This document shows, piece after piece, positions 1 to 11,250 of a stretch of 64,000 nucleotides of DNA. The stretch's first letter is position 1. Each line of letters opens with the position of its first letter. Origin of the DNA: Primulina eburnea (Eukaryota > Streptophyta > Magnoliopsida > Lamiales > Gesneriaceae); NCBI RefSeq assembly GCF_022965805.1, contig NC_133101.1:23274868-23338867 (forward strand). Direction: 5' to 3'. The notes under the pieces are model-generated. The model was not told the origin of the DNA. It searched no databases and was given only the letters and a program-made list of their open reading frames with translations. A program made the position numbers and the translations under genes.

Positions 1-435
1 CAATACTTAACCTAATTCAATATCGATGGCATAACGGTATAATATCAATATACCCAACAATACCATGTCAATCAGATATTAATTCTAATATCTCATACTC
101 GATAACAACTCAATTCTGATGTCAATACTCAATCAACTCAACTCTAAAAATCATAACAATTTTATATAGTATCTATTCCTCAGTCCGGTTTTGATTATAC
201 GATGTCTAACATGCCAAGAACATCATATATGAATCATATCAGATTCTGACAATACCATCATTTCAAATCATATCAAAACGTAGCAAAACTTACGTCCAGT
301 TGTAGCCTACGTTGCTAGGAACTCAGTACCGTAGTCGGATTTATAATCAGACGGACGGATTTCTCATAAATCGAATTCAAAAATCAAGAAGTAAGCTTCC
401 CCTTCAATCCTCGATTTTCTTCTGCTGATTAACGT

Positions 436-460
436 TTATATGTATATATATATATATACA
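436..460 (-). promoter_or_regulatory. TATA-like element of the family B LTR
   Basis: A TA-dinucleotide stretch, read on the minus strand, lies just downstream of the palindromic array. It occupies the same relative position as TATA-rich stretches at 14031-14054, 20333-20356 and 23261-23285. It is likely the LTR promoter, by position only. Confidence 0.4.
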
Positions 461-508
461 TCTCGGACATGCAATAAGCCAAATGGCAAGCTTACGTTTT
501 GCATGACT

Positions 509-784
509 GGCGCATATGCGCGCTCGATGCCCGCGCATATGCGCCGGAAGCATTGTCCAGCTTCTGCACTACTCGCGCATATGCGCGAACTCCAGTCGCG
601 CATATGCGCGAGACCTACTGGTCACGCACCATGCCCCTCACGCATATGCGCTCACTATCTCGGCGCATATGCGCGAGAGGTTCTGGACCTGCCGCGCATG
701 TGAGCGCCTATACGCCGCGCATGTGCGCAAAAGCTTCTGCCCTATGCGCGCATGCTCGCGCATCTCGTCGTGCATGTGCGCGAA
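509..784. repeat. Array of about ten CGCATATGCG palindromes in LTR
   Basis: About ten near-perfect palindromes with core CGCATATGCG, drifting to CGCATGTGCG toward the right, are spaced roughly 20-35 bases apart. Variable short spacers separate them. The core CATATG is a CANNTG (E-box type) hexamer. The same array is found at the same LTR position at 13704-13985 and 20006-20287. Confidence 0.9.
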
Positions 785-952
785 TGGTTCGTCCCTCGCA
801 CATATTTTGCGTCTGTTTTGTCTTTCTCGGTCCACTCCGTTCCGTCTATAATCACTTCAATAAATCAAGAAATCATTCCCGATTAATCTAAGATTACGGT
901 AATTATACCCAAATCATTTCAGATTACAGTAATCAAATTCTCGGGCCTTACA

Positions 953-2595
953 CTTCTCATTGACCTTCAGCTGTTTGGATGCGTAGGTTATCACTATGCC
1001 CTGCTGCATCAGAACCGCCCCCAAACCAAGCTTAGATGCATCTGTATAGACCACAAACTCTCCTTGCCCTGATGGGATAGCTAGTACTAGTGCAGTGGTC
1101 AATGCTAGCTTCAGTCTGTCAAAGCTCTCCTGACACTCGGGTCCCCAGATAAACTTGGCGTTCTTCTTCGTCAAGGCGGTCATAGGTACCGCAATAGACT
1201 AGAAGCCCTGGATAAACTTTTTGTAATAACCTGCCAATCCCAAGAAATTGCGGATCTCTGTCATGCTCTTCGTAACTGGCAAATCTCTGACTACCTCTAC
1301 TTTGCTCAGGTCGACCTCTATGCCATCTTGCGATACAATGTGGCCCATGAATTCCACCCTCTCAAGCAAGAACTCACACTTACTGAAGTTGGCATACAAT
1401 CGTCTATCCTGTAGAGTCTGTAATACTGTCCTCAGATGCTGACTGTGCTCCTCCCTGCTCTTCGAATAGATCGGGATATCGTCAATGAAGACTATGACGA
1501 AATGATCCAAAAATGAATGGAATACGTGATTTATGAGATCCATGAAGATTATTGGCGCGTTCGTCAGACAGAAGGGCATCACCATAAACTCATAGTGCCC
1601 GTAACGCGTCCGGAAAGCTGTCTTATGCACATCTGACTCTCTCACCTTCAATTGATGGTATCCAGATCGAAGGTTTATCTTGGAGAACACTGAGGCTCCC
1701 TAAAGCTGATCAAATTAGTCTTCGATCCTCGGCAGCGGATACTTATTCTTGACTGTGACCCTGTTCAGCTTTCTGTAATCAATGCACAGTCGCATGCTTC
1801 CATCCTTCTTCTTAACAAATAGCACTGGAGCGCCCCAAGGAGAAAAACTAGGGCGAATGAAACCATTATCCAGTAGATCCTGAATCTGATCCTTGAGCTC
1901 TTTCATCTCTGCAGGCGCTAATTGGTAGGGTGCCTTAGATATCGGCATTGTTCCTGGAATGAGCTCAATAGATAAGTCAACCTCTCTGTCTGGTGGAATT
2001 CCTGAAACATCATCAGGGAACACTCTGGAGAACCCGCTGACCACATCTAAATCCTCCAGCCTCTGACTGACTGGCTCCGTCACTGATACAATGCTGGCTA
2101 AGAATGCCTGGCAGCCTATCTTAATAAGCTTCCTCGCACACATGCAGGAAATGACTGCGGGAACTGCTGATGTATAGCTGCCTCAAATACAAACGGCTTC
2201 CCACTGGGAGGTCTGACAGACACTGACCTCTGGCGAAAATCTATGACTGCGCCGTGAGAAGATAGCTAGTCCATACCTAATATGATGTCGAACTCAGGTA
2301 GTTGTAGCACTATCAAATTTGTGTGCACCGAATACTTTTGTAACCGAATCTCCAATCTCTTTACTATTTGGGAAATGAACATCTGATCTCCAGATGGGAT
2401 CGATACTCTGAAACCCAAATCAATTGCTACTGGTATGATTCCTAGTCGTTTCACGAAAGATTCGGATATAAACGAATGCGTAGCCCCTGAATCTAGCAAT
2501 GCATGCATGGCTACACCTGCAATATGTATCCTCCCTGCGACAAAATATACCATCAAATCTAATAGAGTTGAACTTAAGGGATTTCTGATCGGCAA
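953..2595 (-). pseudogene. pol of element A: protease, RT, start of RNase H
   Basis: Starting from 2595, the protease has the active-site triplet in the context LLDSGATHSF. The reading continues to GMD and then hits TAG at a conserved Trp position near 2265. The RT N-terminal part lies at 2143-1715, with the conserved [13 protein letters not shown] block. Two in-frame stops follow near 1700: TAA for Leu, then TAG for Gln after a DQL triplet. The RT palm carries VIVFIDD, the gypsy form of the YxDD catalytic box, followed by another TAG near 1201. RNase H begins with the catalytic VYTDAS and stops at 952, where a foreign LTR is inserted. Clearly a dead pol; family assignment is secure. Confidence 0.9.
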
Positions 2596-2963
2596 TTAAC
2601 CCAAAATCCTCGATCAATCACTGAATTAACCCAATCGTTGTTCCTAAAATTCGAAATTCAACCTCAGAAAAATCAAAAATTGCAAATTGACCCCTTAAAG
2701 TTCAAAAATTGCACCAAGATCCTTCAAATTTTTGAAAATGGCAACACGACCCTGACCTTATTTTTGAATTTAACCCCAAAACTTCACAAAATTTCTAAAA
2801 TTTTACCAATAAATCCTCTAAATTTTAGAAGCTTCGATTATAGCCTCTACTAGGTAGAACATGCATCCTAATTCTTTCTAGGTTATCAATACCAATAAGT
2901 AAATCATCAAGCAAGCATTAAATTCAAGCAATCATGCGAAAATTAAAATATTAAACAAAATGG
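2596..2963 (-). other. Non-coding spacer between gag zinc knuckle and protease (A)
   Basis: About 370 bases without coding potential separate the gag stop (2964) from the protease. They are rich in a drifting phrase of the type 'aaattttgaaggatcttggtg'. A comparable spacer occurs at the same place in element C (52132-52600). An acceptor-like pyrimidine/GCAG stretch lies near 2535-2550 on the minus strand, and GTAACC directly follows the gag end. An intron is possible but the phases I tried do not join in frame. Confidence 0.5.
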
Positions 2964-3883
2964 TTACCGGTAATCAGTGTCGAGTCTGGCGCTGCATGGC
3001 TCCGCCTCCTCGGCATGCATTACATAATCCCGACCAATAGTGAGGCCCTTGTTCCTATGGCAATCCGCTGCTTTATGGCCCTCCTGCTCGCACACAAAGC
3101 ACTTAAAGGCCCCCCACATGCATTTACCGAAATGGAATCTATTGCATTGTGGGCACGGCTGTCTGTAGTCTGTCTTAGGCGCTCGTGACGCCTTAGGAGG
3201 TCTCTCTCTCTGTTGCTGCTGCGGCCTCCTACCCTGTCCCTGGGGCCTCTGCTGCCCCTGCTGTCTCGGCGGCCCAGTAAACTGCTTTTTATGAGGTTGG
3301 GAACTGGACTGAGCTTGCTGTCTCTTCCTGAGCATCTCATGGTCTATGTCTCGCAAAGCCTGCTCAGCCTGAAAAGCGTAGGCGATGGCCTCATCATAAA
3401 CTGCCTGAGGCTCATGAACTCTCTCGTCAGGCGGCCCCTGACGTCAGCTGAGAAATACTTCCCGAAGAACATCTCCCTTAATTTGGCCCACGTGAGAGTA
3501 GTCACATCCACTGCATGTGCGGCTCCCTCCTATCAAAGGGACGCATTATCCCTCAGCATATAAATGGCACACCTGGCCCGGTCGCCATCCCTCATCTACA
3601 GATAGTCAAAGTGTAACTCCAGCGACCAAATCCATCCCTCTGCAACGAATGGATCAGTAGTACCCTCAAACTCCTTCGGGTTGAGCCTACGGAACTGCTG
3701 AAAAACATCGGTCTGCTGTCTATGAACTTGCTGGCCTAGCTGGGCATGCTCCATGAGTCTAGCTATCCTCTCAAGCACATGGGTAGCTGGGTCCCCTGGT
3801 GGGGGTGGCGGAGGGCCCCTGCCATCGCCACCCCCAGGGATATCATCTTGTCTGTCTATCCTAGGTTCGTGTCTGTGAGGCAT
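2964..3883 (-). pseudogene. gag of element A
   Basis: The N-terminal part (3883-3596) starts MPHRHEPRID and contains a proline run and the conserved phrase FRRLNPKEFEGTTDP typical of Ty3/gypsy gag. A TAG follows at about 3595, then more gag-like sequence with a second stop or frameshift near 3540 and an internal deletion near 3400. The C-terminal part (3356-2964) is Gln/Arg/Pro-rich with one CCHC zinc knuckle, CFVCEQEGHKAADC, the nucleic-acid-binding part of nucleocapsid. The product would have formed the virus-like particle and packaged RNA. The breaks make it non-functional. Confidence 0.85.
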
Positions 3884-4127
3884 ATCTGAATACAGTCCAA
3901 TTTAAAAAGTAACCCCTCATGCAATTAATCTAGTTTTGAAAATAATGAACCTCAAATCGTAAAAGCAGTTAAACATAAGCAGTAAATCATTATAAAGCGT
4001 AAATCATGAAAACATGCATGTGATAACAATAAATAATTTTAAACATTTAAATCGTAAAAGCTTACAGGCTTGAGGCTTTGAAGACTGAGCTGCAGAAGCT
4101 GGCGGTGTGGCACAACCCTAAACCCTT

Positions 4128-4139
4128 GCTCTGATACCA
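4128..4139 (-). other. Primer binding site of element A
   Basis: TGGTATCAGAGC on the minus strand, complementary to the 3' end of initiator Met-tRNA, lies two bases after the LTR end CA at 4142. Confidence 0.85.
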
Positions 4140-4141
4140 AT

Positions 4142-6732
4142 TGTAAAGTCTACTCGTTTTTAAACTTTCAGAAATAATTTTTTTTAAAAAAAAAATCTCG
4201 CAATTACAAAATAACATTTAAAATAATCTTATTTATTTGACAATAAAAACATCATAGTTTAAAATATCTAACATCAAACGTAAATGTAAAGGAGTAAAAA
4301 TCATAATATCCTCAACGTATCTAAAATGTTTAACTCCTCTCAAATCTCATAAATAAATATGCGAAAAAATCGTGCGGTCCTCGGGTCGTGTCACCGCACC
4401 AGTGCTACATGCTCAGAGTTCAACACCTCCAGTATCCTCGGTAACTAGCTCACCTGCATCACACACGCCTAGTGAGTCTAAAGACTCAACACACATGTAC
4501 CAGGAATAACGAGTACATATACAGCCACACAACAATGAAAAATATCATACTCAACATAACTTTCGTGAACTTAAAACATGAACATAAACGTATCATGTAA
4601 AATCATGTCGTGTCAAAACATTTCATTTCATATCATCATATACGTAAACATTTTCCTTTTAATTGAATTCAGTTCACTAGTTGTGACTTTTTTTTCAGCT
4701 CTATCGATGGATTCATCAACGTAAAACCACGGTACCGGGCAGCGGCGACATTAGCGACATCATTACTAGTCCACTGAGCCTTGGCCTCAGCTCATCATAT
4801 CTCATGTCATCGTATACATATACATCGTCAGTCACAACCAATTCTCATACTTCAAAAACATCATCATATTCACTACTTAAGAAAAATATGCATATATGTA
4901 CCCTTTTTTTCCCTAAAAACCAAGCATGCACCGTATTTATAATAAATTTCATAAAAATAATAAACATGATGCATAAACATTTAAAACATCAAAAATTTGT
5001 GCTCAGGGCGTTGTCAGGACCAATATCTCACCCTGAGTGCAAAATGACCATTTTGCCCCTAGAAACCCGAAAATTATCGTTTCACCCCTGGACCTCTAAA
5101 ATTGACCCGAAGCTTACCAAACTCCTTAAATGTCCGAAAACATATTTATAAGTATTCCTAGACGTAAACTCGAGCCAAAATCAGAACTTAACCGATTCGT
5201 TTTAAAACTTGGACCGGAGTCCCGGTTTTAACCCGAATCAACTTGAAATTTAACAGAAATTTTTCCAACTTTTTTCCATATCTTAAAAACACTTAAAAGA
5301 CCCTAAAAACCTCAAGACCACACTTCTATACTCCTCTACCACACCTAGAATGCTGCTGGAAAAATTCAGACGTGCCCTACCCGAGGCCCTAGCTCAACAC
5401 CTCTCCACCATTTCGCTCCTATCTCACCCCCACGCGAACCAGCCCATGGCTCACCTCTCCTAGACCACCATAGGACTCTCCTGAACCTATTGAACCCATG
5501 CCATCAGCCCCATGCATCAGACGTAAAGCACTCGATCGCTACATTCCCCAAAACACCAACCGAACCCAACTCTCTCAAGACTCCCCTTGTGGCTTCTAGG
5601 ACGAGACCAGCAGCGTTCGTGCATTTGCAGACCATGGTTCAGACCCATCAGAGTCTGTTCAAGATCTGGAGTCGCCTTTGCACCACCAACCCTAGCCTAT
5701 TCACTGATCTGAACCAAGAAAGCGTTCCCGAACCTTACACCATCCCCATGACACCACCAACCTGCTCTGAACCATCCCTTAGCATCAACATAACAGCAAC
5801 CCCTTGCACAAAATTCATAGAACGTGAGAAATAATCGTGTTATGCATGAAAACACATGGAAATCCGAAAATCTATCACGTTCATGTTTGAATCAAGATTT
5901 TTCATGCAAGAATACATATATATCAGTAATATCATCGTGATGATACACAAATGATGTTACAAGGCATGCCTGACGATGATCGATGACCAAAACAAGAAGA
6001 GAGAGACCCGGATGAATTTCTCCTTTGCAAGAAATGAAGTGGCCGAAGGTTTTTCTTGAGCTGCTATTGAGAAAAACGAGAGGAAAGTTGAGTGAGAGGG
6101 GATGTGTCGGCTAGATCTTTAAGTTTAGGTTTAAGAGTGATTTAGCGTTAAATATATAATAATCAAATAGCTAATGGGCCAAAACTGGTTAATTAAAAGA
6201 TTAAAAAGATAATTAAGTCCAATAAGCTTAAAAATAGGCCCATTAAATCTAAACACACTCTCGAAAAATATTTCGTGTTGGAAAGGTTCTGAAAATATTA
6301 GCCGAATCCTAAAAAAGTCCCTCGATTCGATAAAATTTGCGTATCGTAAAAAATAAAATCCCGCGGGTAAAAATACCTAATAAAATCTTAATTTTGAAAA
6401 ATACTCTTAAAAGCACTTCATATTAATTTATAAATATAAATTATGTAATTAAAATAATTTTCCTGAAAATTCTTCGGTCTCCGTTCCTCGTTTGAGCGTG
6501 AAATGCACATAGAAACCCTAATGCATGAACTTTTAAAATTTCATGAATTAAACCCTATCATGCACGAATTATGCATAAATTTCATAAAAATAATTAAATT
6601 TCATAATTTAAAAATAAAACCCTAGATTGCATGCATTAAGGTTACGTGAATTAAATTCTGGACCTTAAAAAAACTGAGATTCAAAAAATAATCGATCAAA
6701 ATCTCGAAGTTACAAAAATTACAGGACCAACA
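4142..6732 (-). mobile_element. 5' LTR of element A
   Basis: Minus-strand LTR, probably TGTTGGTCCTG at 6732 to TTTACA at 4142. It shares two blocks with LTRs D, H, I and C: CGGAGACCGA-type sequence at 6474-6490 near its start, and the inverted repeat GAGTCTTTAGACTC at 4474-4487 toward its end. It has no coding content; open frames inside it are chance. The start could lie nearer 6670 if the extra 60 bases are not LTR. Confidence 0.75.
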
Positions 6733-7551
6733 ATGTTGTTTTCCTAAATGATTTTACTCAAAAAATTATAAATTATATTGAATTAATGGAGAAAAATTTA
6801 ATTTGGGAATAGACAATACGAGATTTATTAGATAAATGAATAAATTAGGGTAATTTTTCATTATATTCTTTTGTTGGTCCTCATTAAAAAAATGTTTTCC
6901 TTACAAAAGCATAAACATATACATATTTGCTCTCTTAAAAACGAATAAAAAAACATATAATAACTAATCTTATATATTTATTGAGTGGATAAAAATACTT
7001 GTTCACACTTTTAACAAAAAATTATGATAAGGAATCGTTAAGTAATGAGGTAATTGGAGAAAAATATCCAATCCAAGTTTCTTGGTAGGAATAAGTGCCT
7101 AGAAAATAAAAACTTAGTTTGCACTCTCCGACTCTGACAGAAGTGATAAAAATCATCTTATTTTGGACCACAAATGGTATCGTATTCAAGGTAAAATATT
7201 TCAAATATACAACGTTATTATTATTTTGTAATTAAATACTTGAGAAAGATATTTTTATCAAATAATGGATTCGAACATATGTCCGAGATTAATTATTTAT
7301 AAAATTATTACGATACTTTGGAATATTTGAGACAAAAAGATTTAATCAAGGTTAGACATCAGTAGCAAGAAGAACATATCAAAATCCTAAGGTTTATGAT
7401 TCAGAGTAATTGGTTCTTAGAGATAATCTCGGATTCCTCTAAACTTTCCGAAAATCTTAGAGAATTCTAAAAGACGGTACAAAACTGTGACAATCAGCTA
7501 TGCTACTAAGAAATTTGGAAGAAATTTTTTAGAAAAAAGAAAAAAATTCTT
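6733..7551. other. AT-rich DNA with no recognised feature
   Basis: No coding, RNA or repeat signature that I recognise. The one 60-codon open frame on the minus strand (7204-7022) has no family resemblance. Confidence 0.5.
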
Positions 7552-8109
7552 TGTTGGATCAAGAATTTGGTTAACAAATAATACTGTGGCAAAACTGACT
7601 TAAGAGAAACTGATAAACTGATGCAGTTAAAAAAAATTGATATCACACTAAAAATGAATAAATAAGTCTAAAGGATTTCAGTTCAGGAAACATAAGATCA
7701 GTCAACGACAAAACTCTAAACCAATGTCCACATCAAGCAGTCTGAACAAACTGATAAAAAAAGTGTACAAGTCAAGACTGTTCATAACAGTGCACGAACT
7801 GTCAGAAAAGCGTTGATATGGACTAAACAACCAGACACATTTGATTAAACGAATCCATTTTTGAGAGTATAAATAGAGGAGGAGTTGACTTCATGAATCA
7901 ATTAATCATTTCCTGATAAGATTAAGTATTCAAAGTCCTTGATATACCTGAGTGAAGCTTAATCAGTTCAGTACACCCTTAAAAAAATTTATCTGATCAT
8001 TTAAGGATCATTTCGTGCTAAGTTAGTATCATTTTGTATTACTCTTGTATAGAAGTTTGTAGACTGTCTATTGATAATTTTTAAGAACAAACTGAATCGG
8101 GATCTTACA
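7552..8109 (+). mobile_element. Copia-like LTR candidate (first of two)
   Basis: Starts TGTTGGATCAAG and ends CTTACA, with TATAAATAGAGG near 7868 and many AACTGA/TCAGTT words like the copia LTRs elsewhere in the window. No target duplication was found, so the ends are tentative. Confidence 0.35.
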
Positions 8110-8114
8110 GACTA

Positions 8115-8895
8115 TGTTGGAATCAGAACTTCGGATTTTGACAAATTAAGTGCTTAAAGATTGCCCGAACTGATAAACTCAACTGAATGTAACGTAACTG
8201 AAATTACGTAACTGAAGTTGCCCGACTGATAATTAATGCGCTAAACTATCAAAAGCAACTGAACTGATTAAAGCTAACTGAAGCGGTGTAGCGAACTGAA
8301 CTATCAGTTAAGACTGATACGCAATCAGTTCATCGAATCAGCTATATAGTCAACTGATAAATCAGCTTGACACATCATCAGTTAAAAAATACATCCAACA
8401 ACCGACAATTTGTACAAAGCAGACTGTAACTTGCGGTGGGAGCGCCGCATATCAGAAATGCTACAGTGTACGATTGTCAGAAGAATCTTGACCTGTTTAC
8501 TCAGGACAAAGAAACAGATATAAATTATTCAAATACATTCAATATTACCATTGGAAGCAAAGCCTATAAATAGCTGAGAAGATCATCTGAAGAAGAGTTA
8601 CAACAGTTACGAAGTTAGCAAGAACTCTGTGCATATTCATTCTGAGTTAACTTTCGAGTTAAAGCTTTCAAAACTCAGTTATACAAAGATCACACTTATC
8701 AGATAAATTCATAGCTTTCATGCAATATTTAGAGCAGTAACACAAACACTTATTGTTACTATATTTGATCTTTTGAGATCAATTGTGTGTACAAAATATA
8801 TCAGTTGCGTACTGATAAAATTGTAAAGATACTAAGAGTTTCAGTTTGAAAGTGTTTAAGACCAAACTGAAGTGAGTTATTACAGCTTCTGTATT
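8115..8895 (+). mobile_element. Copia-like LTR candidate (second of two)
   Basis: Starts TGTTGGAATCAG, has TATAAATAGCTG near 8573 and dense AACTGA/TCAGTT words, and precedes a copia gag. Its last part repeats the ending of the preceding unit (AAGAACAAACTGA versus AAGACCAAACTGA). No clear PBS follows, so the right end is uncertain. Confidence 0.4.
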
Positions 8896-8929
8896 AATCA
8901 GAATTTGATGACTGGAAGATCAGAATACA

Positions 8930-9573
8930 GGCTCATCTATATGCAGAGGATGATGATATGTGGTATGTCATAACTGACGAACCAATGAAAATATTGAAGG
9001 CAAAAAAGCAGTTGCAATAACTGATGGAGCACTCCATCGTATTGAAAAGTCTAGAGAAAAATGAAAACCTGAAGATAAGAGGAAAGCCAACCTGGATAAT
9101 GTGGCTAAAGATATTCTGTACAAAACCTTGGATAAGGTTACATTCAATAAAATCAAGCTCTGCAAAGCAGCAAAAAAAAATTGGGAAAAATTGATTCAGC
9201 TGTGAGAGGGCAATGAGCAGACACAGGAAAATAAACTCTTAGTCGCGGTGCAAAAATTTGACAACATCAAGATGAAGACTGGAGAGTCAATGAATGAATA
9301 TGGTGAACGTGTCAGTGGTATCATCAATGAATTGGATGTTGGGAAAGTTTATTCAAAAAAAGAAATTGCGTTGAAAGTGGTTCGAGATCTTCCCAAAGAA
9401 TGGGATGTAAACACGATGGCTATGAGAAAAATCCAAAGATCTAAACAAAGTGGAGTTACATGATCTATTTGCAGATCTCAAAGCTTATGGGTTCAAATTA
9501 TAGACTAGAGAGGGAGAACCATCAACCCTACAAACCACAACTGCCCTTAGTGCAATGAAACATCAACCAACTG
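8930..9573 (+). pseudogene. gag of a Ty1/copia element (UBN2-type), truncated
   Basis: Translated phrases match the copia gag signature: a HLYAEDDDMWYVITD stretch near 8935-8980 and a later segment (9248-9463) with FDNIKMKTGESMNEY and LPKEWDV. The frame carries stops near 9090 and 9205 and further shifts, so it is a relic. The coding strand is plus. It is cut at 9574 by a minus-strand copia LTR, and no integrase or RT follows. Family recognition is by motif memory. Confidence 0.75.
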
Positions 9574-10990
9574 TGAAGGATTGTGTGCTCGGAACCTTCG
9601 ACGTGCTTCAAACACAATATTCTCCAAGAGCTGCAATAACTCGTGTTCTAAGAACATATACATCGATTAATTAAATCAAGTTTGGTTTTAAATCAAGCGA
9701 AAAATACTTGAAGTAATCATTCGTTAAGAAAACCGATCAGTTGAAGTCTTTTAGCTTGTGTAAACTGATCAATTGAAATAAAGAGAATCAGGTCAGGCTT
9801 ATATCAATTCAGTTATTGTGAGAACTGAAATAATATCAGCTGAACTGATCAAATCAGTTTAAAACAAAATTAAGCAGTTAATACACAAGATATGTTTATG
9901 GTGTTCGGACACTTCAACTGCTCTTACGTCACCCCTTCTACCACCTCATGTAGGTTTCACTAGAAGACTTATATTTACACAAATCTTTGTACAAATCTTA
10001 CTCAGCTTAGGACTTACCCTACTGCCTAGCTGAACTCCTAGTCTAGACTGAAGGCAGCACCTTCCAGCCAACACTTGTTTAACTTCTGTATGTCAAAGAC
10101 TACATACACAAGTTTATTGGCTTTGTGCAAGACCCACTCAGATAATCTATAAGCTCTTTTCTCTGTATATGTGAGTGGTGGTGTGTCTGTGTGTGAGAAC
10201 TGATCTCTGAATACAACACTAAGATGTTCACACACATTGAGAGAAAATGGCTTCTATACTAAGCTGATAACACGTTGAAGTGTTCCCTCGACTGGGCTGA
10301 TTGCTACCTTGTAAGCTGATATGCAATACGCGTGACCTTTTTCTTTGTATCTTAACACACACTTCTTTTTTTATTAATGGTCTTGATATTGTATATATAG
10401 AGGCAGTGTGACCGTACACCAAGACTCATCAAATGTGATTGTTGCAGCTTGAACGCGTTCCTTGAAATTTGTGTCTCATCTTTTCTGACATGCATTGAAG
10501 AACCTCTCGACTTTAATCTTTGCTGCAACGTCCATTATTGTACTATTGATAATACAATTGCTTTACTAAGTACGCAAAATTGGATTACATAAGAAAAGCT
10601 TGTCGCACTCTGCAAACTGATCGATTCCTAACTGATGTTTTGAACTGGTCAGTTGAACTGGGCTTGAACTTGTTTGGTGAAAAAAGTTGGCTCGGCAGCT
10701 GAACTGATTTCATTGATTCAGTTGAACTAGACAATTGGGCTTTTCATCAGTTGAGTCGACTGATCAATCAGTTGAACTGGTCTTTGATACTTCAGTTAGA
10801 CTGATTCAGTTTGGGCAATCAGTTGGCACTTTCAGTTAGCATCTCGATAGCTTCAGTTTTGGTTTGGTAGCTGACCAGTTCGAAGCTTGATCAGTTTCAG
10901 CATCTGCGTACTTAGGTAAATTCGTTAGCTAAAAAGTAGCAATTTTTTTTAACATCAAAATCAAGATTGCGAACATGAAATGTTCCAACA
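9574..10990 (-). mobile_element. Copia LTR J (3' LTR, minus strand)
   Basis: On the minus strand it runs from TGTTGGAACATTTCATG (10990) to ATCCTTCA (9574), 1417 bases. Start and end words match copia LTRs at 33520, 39225, 48806, 50417 and 58347. A polypurine tract immediately to its right marks it as a 3' LTR. The 5' flank of the target is AACTG; the partner copy is not visible because the rest of the element is gone or displaced. Confidence 0.85.
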
Positions 10991-11250
10991 ATCTCCTCTT
11001 TTTTGAGGATCACAAAACTTGAGCGATTAAAGCTTTTAAATTTTAGAATTTAAAACTGATTCTGTCGCTTTTGAGAATAAAAAATATTTAAAAACATTTA
11101 AGAAAAAAAGTGGAAATTTTTAGTTAGATGGATAGTACATTTAAACATAGTTAAAAGTTGCCCCTCATGAACTGAATTAAAAATGGGTTTTAAAAACATT
11201 TTTCAGTTCGAGGGTAAAAGGAACTCCCCCTCAATAACAAAATTAAAAAC
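10991..11250 (-). mobile_element. Internal 3' end of copia element J with polypurine tract
   Basis: The polypurine tract AAAAAAGAGGAGA (minus) directly abuts the LTR. The following sequence with GAGGGGCAAC and GGGGGAGTTCC blocks resembles the 3' internal end of element E (48590-48805). It is cut at 11251 by LTR I. Confidence 0.7.

Larger units (their letters stand above)
1..952 (-). mobile_element. LTR of family B, 5' part, truncated by window edge
   Basis: On the minus strand the LTR begins at 952 with TGTAAGGCCCGAGAATTTG and runs leftward off the window. It aligns by eye with the start of the LTRs at 13534 and 19836: the same TTACCGTAATC motif, then the palindromic array, the TATA-like stretch, then the shared stretch with ACGTAGCAAAACTTACGTCC at 275-295 on the plus strand. 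It interrupts the RNase H region of element A, because the A reading frame runs straight into LTR sequence at 952. The right half of the LTR and any internal region lie outside the window, so solo LTR versus full element cannot be decided. Confidence 0.85.
953..6732 (-). mobile_element. Ty3/gypsy retrotransposon A, 3' truncated
   Basis: Read on the minus strand the order is 5' LTR (6732-4142), PBS (4139-4128), gag (3883-2964), non-coding spacer (2963-2596), protease (2595-2266), reverse transcriptase (about 2143-1199) and the start of RNase H (1183-953). The RT-RNase H order without an upstream integrase fits Ty3/gypsy. The element is cut at 952 by a family B LTR, so integrase and 3' LTR are not visible. 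Several stops and frameshifts make it non-functional. The exact outer LTR end is uncertain: homology to LTR H would also allow a start near 6670. Confidence 0.85.

Noticed and set aside
509..784. Regularly spaced palindromic repeats resembling a CRISPR array
   Set aside because: Plant retrotransposon context, unequal spacing, repeats inside LTRs in three copies, no cas genes.
440..891. Several overlapping Arg/Ala/Cys-rich open frames on both strands
   Set aside because: They are translations of the CGCATATGCG palindrome array in an LTR; the same frames reappear in the other LTR copies.
5490..5834. 115-codon open frame inside LTR A
   Set aside because: Low-complexity Pro/Thr-rich, lies in LTR sequence, no conserved motif.
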